A stretch of DNA of 64,000 bases from contig OU964934.1 in the NCBI GenBank assembly GCA_918807975.1, positions 9,796,001 through 9,860,000 of the forward strand. Reading direction: 5' to 3'. Shown one piece after another: positions 54,906 through 64,000 of the stretch (the first letter of the stretch is position 1; every line of letters starts with the position of its first letter). Below the pieces are notes generated by a model. That model did no database searches. It saw only the letters and a program-made list of their open reading frames with translations, and was not told where the DNA came from. The position numbers and the translations under genes were made by a program. The DNA comes from Aplidium turbinatum (lineage: Eukaryota > Chordata > Ascidiacea > Aplousobranchia > Polyclinidae).

Positions 54906-55451
54906 ACTGTTTACAAAATTAGTGTTTTGTTTCAAACTGTTTTCGTGCAAGTTGTTGTTTTCGTACTTAGCCTATTTGTGTTGGCAAACAGAAAGCTAAT
55001 TCTCTTTTGTCATACATGACAAAAATGTCGAGATCTATGGAAAATTGCGAGAGTGGACGTTGGGATGAGGATGCTGCTAGTAGCATGGGGTTCACTAGGC
55101 CAACTTCTAATCTGATTGAGAGAACGAATCTTGATGTATTGGCAACCGGTGGGTTGTGGGGCTATGGGCCGTGAGTGCCTTTTAATATTAATCAAAGGGA
55201 TGGGCATTGACCTATTGTCACTGTCACTATTGTCGCAAATCACTCGGCGGACATTTCTGAATTCGCCCCCCCCCTTCAATTTTTTTTCTGGGTGCGCTAT
55301 ACTGTCAAGCGTGCTTTGATATAAAGTTACGTCGACAACGCGATAATTATAAGATCCCAGCCAGCGAAAATTGTCACCTCCACACCAGCTGCAGATAATT
55401 CTACTTATGTAATCTTAGCAGTTTTGCAAACTTGTAGTGGATTAATTGAAC

Positions 55452-55560
55452 CACAGACGCAGGGCCAGTCACCGAGAGTGACAGATTGAAGTTTACGATA
55501 AGTTAGTTGTTAGCCTAAAGTGTTGAAAAGTTTTTTGATGGATTGAATCTTTTCAACACT
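55452..55560 (-). mobile_element. SINE-A fragment
   Basis: The plus-strand order ACGCAGGGCCAGTCACCGAG, GACAGATTGAAGTTTACGAT and AAGTGTTGAAAAG matches the middle of inverted SINE-A copies. Confidence 0.6.
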
Positions 55561-55608
55561 TTAACAACTTGTGAAGCGACGGTCGATTACCCATATAGCT
55601 CAATACCG

Positions 55609-55929
55609 CCCCGATAGCTCAATTGGTTAGCGCGTCACTTCTGGAACGAAGAAGCTTCAAGATCAAGCGGCGCTGGTTCGACTCTCGGGGTGTGCGCTTG
55701 AGCAACGCACGTTAAGGACTGCTCTCCATACAGCGGCATCTAATGGATGGAATAGTTCCCCGGCAACAAAACTTCAACAATCGGAAACTTCACTCTGTCA
55801 ATCTCGGTGACCGGGCCTGCGTCAGTGATTCAAAGCCTCTACAAGTATGCGAAACTGCCAGGATTAAGCTCTGCAAGAAGCTTTCCCAGTCCGAGGATAA
55901 AAATTCAATCAATCAATCAATCAATCAAG
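55609..55929 (+). mobile_element. SINE-A, full length, with intact tRNA-like head
   Basis: The head at 55609-55690 starts CCCCGATAGCTCAATTGG (A box) and ends GGTTCGACTCTCGGGG (B box), so CCCCGA can pair with TCGGGG as an acceptor stem. The body continues GGACTGCTCTCCATACAGC, GGATGGAATAGTTCCCCGG and CTCTGTCAATCTCGGTGACC. The tail is (AATC)n at about 55905-55928. Confidence 0.92.
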
Positions 55930-56085
55930 TAGCAAGAATACAGTGCGATACTGATGAGCCCAGCAGCCCAGGGATACCCAGCCTCATGGGCGAAACACGT
56001 GTCTATCGCTGTCAATTCTTGCTACAAATCGGCTGCCCAAAAACTTAACTTTAACAACTATCGTAAACTCCAATCTGTCAATCTC

Positions 56086-56580
56086 GGTGACAGATTGGAG
56101 TGACTGCTCTCCATTCAGCAGCAAGTAATGGATGGAATAATTCCCGGGCACTTCAACAATTGGAAGTCGGAAACTTCATTCTGTCGATTTGTTTGTTTGT
56201 TTGTTTATCTTTATCCTGCATTGCGGGAAAGCGGACTTGAGCGCTATGCATCGGTGTACGCCTTCCGACGTACACCTGACCCACGCTGCAGCCGACGGCA
56301 ATGTCTGTTTCCGGTTGTCTACTTTACTTATGACTTAAATTTGGTACTACCCATTACTCGAAATCGATCACTGGGTAGAGGCAATTATCGTAAAGTTTCT
56401 TGCCCAGAGAAACAACAGCAAGTGCGGATGGCTGGAGTCGAACATGCAGGCTTTCGACTGTGAGCCCAACGCGCTAACCACTCGCCATTATCTGTACCTG
56501 GCCCTGCGTGAAAAGCCTTTACAAGTATTACGAGGATAACCTATCAAGGCTTTGTTAGTCTGAGGATAAAGATTTAAAAA
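56086..56580 (+). mobile_element. SINE-A copy interrupted by SINE-B
   Basis: The left part (GACTGCTCTCCATTCAGC, GGATGGAATAATTCCCGGG, ACTTCATTCTGTCGA) stops at 56188. The right part (GGCCCTGCGTGAAAAGCC, TTGTTAGTCTGAGGATAAAG) resumes after 56490. The interval is an inverted SINE-B. Confidence 0.85.
56189..56490 (-). mobile_element. SINE-B copy 3, inserted into SINE-A
   Basis: The plus strand reads the complement of SINE-B: a (GTTT)n tail, TATCTTTATCCTGCATTGCG, and ends at the complement of the head (GCGCTAACCACTCG). This sets the relative age: this SINE-B moved after its host SINE-A. Confidence 0.9.
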
Positions 56581-58599
56581 AAACGAAAAAAAAAACTATT
56601 GACATTCACCCCGGTTTCCACCATCCACTTTCTTCCCAATCCCAACAATAGTGGAGCACAATCGATGACGTCGTCACGTTGAGTGGTAGTGTTGCCAAGC
56701 TTACAGTGTTCTCGCAGACTTGGGCTTGTATTTTTTTGAATTTAGGTATCCTTTAAATTTGTGGATTTTTTGACTTTGGGATAGTTTTTCGCACCTTTTT
56801 GGTAACAAAAATTGTAACAACAAGGTAAGGCGGAATGAAAACGTACCCCTGATGGTGTAGACCTGAAGTTTTTTTTATTTGTATAGATTAAGTTGCAGCA
56901 GTTAATATACGCAAAGATTACGTTGGTGAGTGATGGTAACTGTTTTCACTCGTGACTTTGCTAAAAACACCACTTTCTGTTGACTTGCATATTTTAGGCT
57001 GGTTTTTTTAGATTTACTTGTTTTTACAAAATGACCTGGCAACGCTGTAGCAAAGTGAACACTGACCACTGTGAATCTGTGATCAGGTCAGCCGTCAGCG
57101 ATGTTGATCAGACCAGTGGTGCCACGGCTTGTGTTCTTGTGCTTTCCGATCGATTTTTGGCTAAATCTTGTGTTTTTTTATTAAATTGAAATTAATCGTT
57201 GCTATACCATGGTTTGAGTTTAGTGGAGAATTAAGGACCGGAACTAAAAGCTTTTGGTAACTAGGTTTCTGGTACCGTATGATACTTACTACTTAGGCAT
57301 ATTGACCAATTTTCCTCTTTGAGTTATCATATCAAGCCTGACAAGATTAGCTAAAAACTTGATTTGAAGAGAGTACGGTATGTGCTTGTCCTCAGAGTCA
57401 GAGGTTGTGTTGCTCGATGCTAGATAACAAGAGCAGAGAAAAGAGTACCGGTGCATCAGCATCAAATAATGACAGTCATTCACCAAGTCCCAAAACGAAA
57501 AAGTGGTATAAATAGCCTTTTAATCGTCAATGGTTGAATGATCCTGATTTTAAAAGTTTGATACAAGAAGACAAAACTGATCGATATGTAGGCTAGCCTT
57601 TTGTGAGATTTGTGATATTAAATTAAAAACCACGAACTGAAAGAGAACAGTGAATAGTAAGCATGTATCTTCTCTAAACTGTTGATTTCAGAGTAATGTT
57701 AATCTCCAAATTGGCACAAAATGGGTCGCAAAGGTTCAATTTTGCAATCTTGTGCTTTTGTATCCAAATCTTGTGCTTTTTTTTCTTAAATCTTGTGCTT
57801 TTACCGATTTTGCTGTGGCAGCATTGGATCAGACTGAGTCAGTCAGACCAGGGAGGCTTTTTGTGAAGGATGTGGCTATATTTACACTATATAGTGTAAT
57901 AATAGCTTCAATAGCGTTGCCAGATAAGGAGTTCTGCCCTAATTTGAGACAAGTTTAATGCTGTTGAAAACAAAAACTTGTAAGTTTGGAATTTATTTTT
58001 AATTCTGGGCAAAGATCAAAATCCTAACGTTATTCCTAACTCTTCCTAACTTTAATCCTAACTCTGGAAACAAGTGTGTAAAAATAGCCGCTTTGTTTTG
58101 TGAACTCTGCTATGATTGTGGGAATCTTTATCCTTGAATCAAGAAAGTTTTTTTGAAGGTTTTAAAATTTGAACTTTAAGTCCACTTCTAGATTTCAAGT
58201 CCAAATACAGACTTTTAGAATTGTGAAATCCGACAATAAACTAATGTTACAGTGCAAGTAAGAAACTTATACACTTAGATAAAAGTTCATGAAAAACAAT
58301 CTAGTGGTACTGCTATTTTAAACAATTTAATTTAAACAAAACAAAGCATTAAATTTAAACAAAGCATGTAATATAATCTGGAAAGAAACAAACTTCTGTA
58401 TTCAAGCAAGTGCAAATGGCAATTAGTACCGTACCGTAATTATTATCCAAAGTCAACGGATTGTTATGTAGTAGTAGTCCAGTTTTAATCCGGTAATCTC
58501 CTTGTTACCAAGGGTAGCCGGATCCACCTTCATGTGTCGCAATCACCTTCACACACTGCCTATACATCAATCTGTCCAAAACATGTTTTCTTATCAACC
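56581..58599. other. Non-coding stretch, no gene seen
   Basis: No domain-bearing frame is visible. A repeated phrase AATCTTGTGCTTTT occurs near 57746-57800. AT-rich sequence dominates. Confidence 0.4.
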
Positions 58600-58872
58600 T
58601 GGTTTTTTTTCGGTCATTGATCGGTCATTGACCAATTTTTTAGCAAAATGTCCGAAAAAAATATAGTCAATTCGGTCAAAGTGTCCGAAAAAAACATTAT
58701 TTCTCAGAGAAACTTAATGTTGTAGCTAGTCAGAAAGTGCAAATTTTGGTTTGTATCAGCTATTTGAAAGGAAATATTTTCATCAGAAAAAATGACCGAA
58801 ATAAATAAAAAATGACTGGATTTTTTCAAGTCATTTCGGTCGAATGACCGAAATTACTCAGCGAAAAAAAAA
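58600..58872 (-). repeat. Dispersed ~300-bp repeat, copy 2 (inverted relative to 603-917)
   Basis: Read on the minus strand, it follows the order of copy 1: TTTCGCTGAG, GGTCATTTTTTCTGAT, CAAAATTTGCACTT, GTAGCTACAACATTAA, then ACTATATTTTTTTCGGACA. Both copies are rich in CGGTCA motifs. Confidence 0.65.
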
Positions 58873-58979
58873 CCCAGTTATCAACTCAACCTTGCTGCTT
58901 TTCTCTGTGGCACGAAGCGCTAAATCCATTTTTGGGGTTTTTCTTTACTTTGGTATGTATCACAAGCCTAAGTTGTTTT

Positions 58980-59258
58980 TGATAGAACACAAGGGTCGAT
59001 TTGCCTTCGCTGAGCATCCCAACATCAGGAGCTCGCATGTAAGGCAAAGTCGACCAACAGCGGAGGACTAGCGACCCTCCCCCGACATTCAAAAGAACTC
59101 ACTCTGATAGATAGAACAGAAGGGTCAGTTGGCTTAGTGATAGAACACAAGGGTTGGCTTGCCTTTGCTGAGCAACCAACATCAGAAGCTCCCACGTTTG
59201 CATGTGAGGCAATATTGACCAACCGGCGGAGGACTACGTAGCGACCCTCTCCCACACT
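58980..59258 (+). repeat. Two diverged ~115-bp direct repeats
   Basis: GATAGAACACAAGGGT, TGAGCA(T)CCAACATCAG, GGAGGACTA and GCGACCCTC appear in the same order in unit 1 (about 58980-59085) and unit 2 (about 59140-59255). Confidence 0.75.
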
Positions 59259-59471
59259 CCCTCAACTTGCCTTTTCCACATTTTCTTGGGTCTTGAATGT
59301 GCCCATACCACGTCCATTTGCTTTTGCCAATTTACGATATTCAACTCAAATGATAGTTGAGAGGTTTTGAGACAACGAGTTTAATAACACAAAATAAAGA
59401 AAAAGTAATTTTTGTTTGTTTTTACGAAACCATCAAAGTAATATCCTAATTTACAGTCGTCCAAATCTTGA

Positions 59472-59535
59472 GTTTTTCTTGTGTATTTTTCTGTTTTTGC
59501 TTTTTGCTAATTATATATATACAACATGTTTTCAG
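59472..59535 (+). promoter_or_regulatory. 3' splice acceptor just upstream of VPS50
   Basis: A T-rich tract (TTTTTCTTGTGTATTTTTCTG), a branch-point-like TGCTAAT and TTTTCAG ending at 59535 lie 42 bases before the VPS50 ATG. This could be the end of a 5'-UTR intron or a spliced-leader acceptor; the sequence alone does not decide. Confidence 0.55.
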
Positions 59536-59577
59536 ATTGATTGAAATTTGGTACCGTACATTGTTTTGTATGTTGAT

Positions 59578-62421
59578 ATGAAAAAAATCAGAAACTTAAT
59601 TGATCAAGTTGGAAAACCATCACAGCTGAAAAGAAATTCTGAAGATGATGTCACTATTAATGTACCAAACTATTCTTATAAAGAAGACACAAGAGAATAT
59701 TTAAGAAATCCACAAGCCGACCGTGAAACTATTGAATGCATAGATTTGGAATTTTTTGATGTAAATGCTAATGTCAACCGTCATGAGTTGGAAAAATTGC
59801 CAGAAAACTTAACAATAAGAGATGTAGAAAATAGACAAAGAAAATTGCGGTCGCAACTGAATGCTGTTTCAAAAAAATTATCTGATGTAATTCTGGAAAA
59901 TCAGCCATCATACACAAAGGAACTGAAAGATGTACAAGAACTGCAGAAAAGTCTGCATAATGCTTTTGTTATATGTAGCAATGGAAGAAGGTTTTTAATG
60001 TCAGTCAGTGTCAGATCTACTAGTGTTGGGCTTGGTTTGCTGTCTCATCAGCAAAAGAAGCAAAAGCTCCTTTCACTTTGTGAAGCTTTACAAACAATCA
60101 AAACCTTACAACGTACTGATGTGAGATTGCGGGAAATGTTAGATGAAGAAGATTATGACGGAGCCATACAACTTTGTCTTGAATGTCAGCAAGCAGCAGC
60201 AACATACAAACAGTATCATTGCATTAAAGACCTTAGTTCTAAGTTGCAAGACACTCTTGATATAATTGAAGAGCAAGTCGACGTTGCTCTTTCTAAAACC
60301 TGCAAATGTTTTGATGAACGTCTGTATGCAAAGTTACAAATAGCTTATCAACTTCTTGGTAAAATGCAATCTGCCATTGATCAGTTGCTCATGCATTATA
60401 CCACAGCTGTACACAACACGGCGTTTCAAGTAATTCTGGGCTATGCTGAACTGAGTGCTTCAAGCAATAACTTACAAAAAAAGCAGTACAAAGATCTTTG
60501 TACTCATATTGCCCATGATATGTACATTCCTTGCTTGATCGATTTGTGCAAAGCATTGTGGGTAATCATGTACTGTTATCATCAAACATCCAAATGGCAT
60601 GCAAAAGAATTTCACAAGAATTATGAAGATGATGATGAAATGGTAGATTATGTAAATCGTAAGTTAGCCCATGGCAGACAACGAGTATGGGCTGATGTGC
60701 AATCAAGAATTCGAACATACATACTATCATCGGATCTAAGCAGTTTCAAATATGATGATTTTATCATTATACTTGATATTGTGAAAAGATTTATTTTGGT
60801 TGGTGAAGATTTCTGTCATGATGAGCAGGACCAATACAAAATGCAGCAGCAGGCATCGGACAATCTCAATGAGCCTTTGCGAAAGCAAACTTTATCCTAT
60901 TTTTATGCTCATCATTCCAGTAGACTGGAAGAGATGCTCATGTTTCTCAACAACGAAGCGTGGGAACCCTGTCCTGTGAAAACGTCTTTCAACGTCTTAG
61001 GAATGCAAGAATTTAAATTTTTGAAAATTGCTGAAGCTGATTCTACTTATTTTGATAGGGCAGATCAAAAAGAAAGTGTGTTGCATTTATGTGGAAGCAA
61101 ATATTTTGATCCCTTTACTGGCGATGATCATCCATTTTCTGATCTTGAAAAGCCAACTTCCGAAGATCAAAATGTTGAAAAGCGCAAAATTCGATATGAT
61201 TCGTATGAGACAAGTGATGATGATGATGTCAATGATGAACTACTCCAAGATTTTGTGGATGAAAAAACTGGAGATTCTCCAATGTCCAGGCCAAGCTCTG
61301 CATACTCATTGTTGTTACCACATGAAGGTCCTATTTTGACCAACACAGCACTACATGTTTTGCGTTTATGTGGCAGCTACATGAAAATGTGTGATGTTCT
61401 GAAACCAATTGCTATGGATGTTGTGATGTGCATGTCTCAGCTGTTCGATTTGTATTTTTATGCTGTATATCAATTTTTTTCTTCGAAAGAGGAAAGACTT
61501 CAATACAAGTACGAAAGGCTGTCACCAACTATACAACATATCATAGAATCGCTTTTTCAACCCATCCATTCTGATGCTTTTAGTGAGAATGAATCTGTGG
61601 TATCTACGGAAGATGGAATTCGAATACCAAGACCATCTTTATCGCCCATGGTCCAGCTAGATCGAAGTGATACTAATTTTGGCATAACTGAACGAATTGT
61701 TGCTACTGAATCACTGGTGTGTTTGTCAGAGCAATTTAAAGCTCTCCACAAATATCTTGAGCAGATGATTCCTCAGGCTAAAAAAGCTTTTTTACGTCAG
61801 TTTTATTCTCAAACAGTTTCTTCTTCCCCTGATGTCAGGTTGCCTGTCTATTTAAGTGTGGCTATGCACTCAATCAACTTTGCAAGTGTTGTTGATCAGA
61901 TGTCGAGCGTAAATTGGGACATACATGATATTATGTCACAGCATAATCCATATGTAGATCGATTACTGGCTGATTTGACCACGTTTAAAACAAACCTTAC
62001 TAAATCTGTCAAAACGGTTGTGATGCCTGATGCAGTTAGCAGAGTTATATGGGAACATTGCATCACAATTTCAAATCAAGTTTTTGTGGAAGGATTTTCG
62101 AATGTTAAAAAATGCAGCAATGAAGGCCGAGCTCTCATGCAGCTTGACTATCAACACTTTTTGATGAAACTAGAAAAATTAACGAATATTCGACCAATCC
62201 CTAATCGAGAATATGTTGAAACCTATATCAAAGCCTACTATTTGACTGAGTCTGATCTGGAAATATGGATACAATCACACAGTGAATATTCTGAAAAGCA
62301 GCTATCAGCTTTGGTAACTTGTTCAGCGGCTACGTATGCTAACAGTTCTGCTGTTTCTGGTAATCGCAAAGCAAAACAACGCATGATGTCACTTATAGAA
62401 GATCTCAAAATTCGAAAATGA
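59578..62421 (+). CDS. VPS50: VPS50 / syndetin (CCDC132), intronless, 947 aa
   Basis: Syndetin is the EARP-specific subunit that pairs with VPS51-53 to tether vesicles for recycling from endosomes to the plasma membrane. The protein aligns with human VPS50 nearly end to end: KLRSQLNAVSKKLSDVILE, VICSNGRRFL, LRTIKTLQRTDVRL-like QTIKTLQRTDVRLREML, GAIQLCLECQQAA, SKLQDTLDIIEEQVDVALSK, QYKDLCTHI, FKYDDFIIILDIV, ILTNTALHVLRL, RRVVATESL-like RIVATESLVCLSEQF, and FSNVKKCSNEGRALMQLDYQ. The N-terminal Vps54-N-like domain spans about residues 30-290 and the C-terminal syndetin domain about 690-925. The start is the ATG at 59578 because the human protein begins MQKIKSL and this one MKKIRNL. It has no introns, whereas vertebrate VPS50 has many. 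Confidence 0.96.
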   Translation: MKKIRNLIDQVGKPSQLKRNSEDDVTINVPNYSYKEDTREYLRNPQADRETIECIDLEFFDVNANVNRHELEKLPENLTIRDVENRQRKLRSQLNAVSKKLSDVILENQPSYTKELKDVQELQKSLHNAFVICSNGRRFLMSVSVRSTSVGLGLLSHQQKKQKLLSLCEALQTIKTLQRTDVRLREMLDEEDYDGAIQLCLECQQAAATYKQYHCIKDLSSKLQDTLDIIEEQVDVALSKTCKCFDERLYAKLQIAYQLLGKMQSAIDQLLMHYTTAVHNTAFQVILGYAELSASSNNLQKKQYKDLCTHIAHDMYIPCLIDLCKALWVIMYCYHQTSKWHAKEFHKNYEDDDEMVDYVNRKLAHGRQRVWADVQSRIRTYILSSDLSSFKYDDFIIILDIVKRFILVGEDFCHDEQDQYKMQQQASDNLNEPLRKQTLSYFYAHHSSRLEEMLMFLNNEAWEPCPVKTSFNVLGMQEFKFLKIAEADSTYFDRADQKESVLHLCGSKYFDPFTGDDHPFSDLEKPTSEDQNVEKRKIRYDSYETSDDDDVNDELLQDFVDEKTGDSPMSRPSSAYSLLLPHEGPILTNTALHVLRLCGSYMKMCDVLKPIAMDVVMCMSQLFDLYFYAVYQFFSSKEERLQYKYERLSPTIQHIIESLFQPIHSDAFSENESVVSTEDGIRIPRPSLSPMVQLDRSDTNFGITERIVATESLVCLSEQFKALHKYLEQMIPQAKKAFLRQFYSQTVSSSPDVRLPVYLSVAMHSINFASVVDQMSSVNWDIHDIMSQHNPYVDRLLADLTTFKTNLTKSVKTVVMPDAVSRVIWEHCITISNQVFVEGFSNVKKCSNEGRALMQLDYQHFLMKLEKLTNIRPIPNREYVETYIKAYYLTESDLEIWIQSHSEYSEKQLSALVTCSAATYANSSAVSGNRKAKQRMMSLIEDLKIRK

Positions 62422-62446
62422 GTTTTTGAATTCATCGGCAAGAAGC

Positions 62447-62452
62447 AATAAA
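62447..62452 (+). terminator. AATAAA poly(A) signal of VPS50
   Basis: AATAAA lies 25 bases after the VPS50 stop codon. Further A/T-rich candidates occur downstream, for example near 62849, so a longer 3' UTR is possible. Confidence 0.6.
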
Positions 62453-62459
62453 CAGTCAA

Positions 62460-64000
62460 ATTTTAACTAATTGTGATAAAATGTTATGAACGTATTCAAT
62501 TTAACATTTTTATTCAGTGTAAGTATATGTATTTATTATGGTGTACACAGCTTCTCAGTTTAAGATTCCAAAATATTCTGCTGTTCAATACTCTTACTGA
62601 CAAACTGACTGTGTAAAAAGTTCAGATCTGTGAATTTTAATGGAACTTTATCAACCCAAATAATTCATAATTCAGTATACTGAAACTGTGACACGAATTA
62701 ACATCTCATAAAGTAATATAATTTGAAAGTAATCTGACTGACGCAGATGAATCTCATGTTTAAGCAAACTGAAGTTCGATGAACTTCTTGCTTACTAAAA
62801 ATGTAACATGATTTCTTGGAAGCTATGGTACAGCATTACGTGTTTCACAATAAAATATATATATGTATTCAGTAATAACAGTTCCCTACGGCCAAGCTAA
62901 TTTCACATTGTACTGCATGTATGTAATTAGCTGCACTTTGCACACACAAACTGTTTTGAAATGGATACCAACAAAAAAGAAAACATATGTTTTCACAATA
63001 CCATGACACTGCTTCGTTACCTTACAGTCATCATGCTTACAAATTAAATGAATAATAATACTTTGAATAAAATGTGTATTGTGTACAGTACATAAGTCAG
63101 CAATGAATATTTTGCAAAATCAAATGTGTTTTTGTGAAGAATTCGCACACAAATTGGCAATGGTTTTGATTTTTTCTGCAGCTATCGAGTATCAACTGCA
63201 TTATGATGAAGTGATTCCTAAAGGTTGTGCATCTGATTTTATCCATAACTTACTAATGTAATAGAAATGGCAATGTGTTTATGCAAAATTGTAATCTTTT
63301 GGCATGGTATTATATACTGTAAATATTTTTTGAGTATAGCCTTGTTGTGTACTGTTCCACTCACCCAAACTTTCTGTAACTAGTATGTGTAGTTACTAGC
63401 ATCACATTTCACAAAAGGCAATAACGTAAAAGCAAACATTTTACAAAAAGTGATGTAGAAAAAATTTGAGTTTGCTATTGCCTATTTTCTATTGTCACCA
63501 CATGCATTATTTTTATTTCACTAGTTACTGTCCGACATCTGAATTTAGATTTGTTTTTAAATATGTTTCGTTGAATTTCTGTGATGGATTTCAAGAGCAT
63601 TTTACTTGGTTTCATTTTGGTTTGCCGACAAACCTATTGATGCATTCCTGCTTGAAGGGATCAATACCGAATGACCATTGCTGTGAATGTGTCACAAAAG
63701 TTTGTGATAAATTTTAGAGCATAATGATATTAATACGTTTGCGTCATGTTTCACAATGGATCATTAGATCGATATGTTGTCTTCCTCATTTTTATCACCT
63801 AGCCTACTCTAGTACGGTACTCTATCATTTTGTTGTCATCAACATAGATTTGCAAAGCTCTATCTATCCAATGCAAGTCTAAGATTTTATAAAAAAAAAA
63901 CTTGACTGCATCAATTGACATACTTTGTTTTTGAGAGATAACAGTCAATTCTGATGAGTTTGTAAAAGGACTCTTCCAACCATTAAGATTAAGAGGTTTG
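62460..64000. other. AT-rich 3' flank of VPS50, no gene seen
   Basis: Small open frames at 63079-63261 and 63466-63717 have no recognisable domain. No repeat ends or RNA genes are evident. Confidence 0.45.

Larger units (their letters stand above)
48266..55299. mobile_element. Older TA-flanked element hosting the BEL/Pao insertion
   Basis: TAGCGCACCCAG (48266) and CTGGGTGCGCTA (to 55299) are perfect 12-bp inverted repeats flanked by TA on both sides. The BEL/Pao element (48316-54372) and a Penelope-like fragment (54480-54905) lie inside. The short TIR and the small amount of own sequence make the superfamily unsure. Confidence 0.6.

Noticed and set aside
55609-55690. A functional tRNA gene (A box, B box and pairing acceptor ends)
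   Set aside because: The anticodon arm does not fold cleanly, and the segment continues into a body and an AATC tail shared with other copies. It is the head of SINE-A.
63079-63717. Genes downstream of VPS50
   Set aside because: Two short frames in AT-rich sequence with no domain, and nothing supports translation.

Overview
The window comes from an animal (metazoan) nuclear genome that is rich in transposons and AT-rich. Two conserved host genes are clear animal orthologues: ARID2 (PBAF chromatin remodelling) and VPS50/syndetin (endosomal recycling). Introns are short with GT-AG borders, TTAGGG-like repeats occur, and the repeats are hAT DNA transposons, Penelope-like elements, tRNA-derived SINEs, a non-LTR LINE and a BEL/Pao LTR element. 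This suits an invertebrate. A tunicate or another invertebrate deuterostome is my best guess, but nothing in the sequence proves it.

Layout. Bases 1-1848 are non-coding with small repeats. Bases 1849-15472 (+) hold an 18-exon ARID2 gene of 1,427 codons whose exon phases all join; its introns carry hAT elements with target-site duplications (TSDs), a SINE and a foldback element. Bases 15473-30480 are repeat territory. The main piece is a stack of nested transposons (18563-24045), followed by LINE, SINE and Harbinger-MITE remnants and a fuller LINE (26835-28557, minus). Bases 30659-34828 (+) are one uninterrupted 1,389-codon gene: a GlnD/DUF294-like nucleotidyltransferase module followed by about 16 near-identical 44-residue TPRs. 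This is the best candidate for an undescribed system. Bases 36496-43089 are a 6.6-kb transposon with about 445-bp terminal inverted repeats, a decayed transposase and several nested insertions. Bases 43134-48262 hold SINEs, a LINE fragment and another nested DNA-transposon complex. Bases 48316-54372 are a young BEL/Pao LTR retrotransposon fossil inside an older TA-flanked element. Bases 55452-59535 hold SINEs and small repeats. Bases 59578-62421 (+) are an intronless VPS50, followed by an AT-rich 3' flank.

The host genes show no sign of working together: ARID2 acts in nuclear chromatin, VPS50 in endosomes, and the nucleotidyltransferase-TPR gene has no known role. The most informative structure is the transposon stratigraphy. 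Many insertions have exact TSDs, and one element is present both clean and stuffed with insertions, so the order of events can be read directly.
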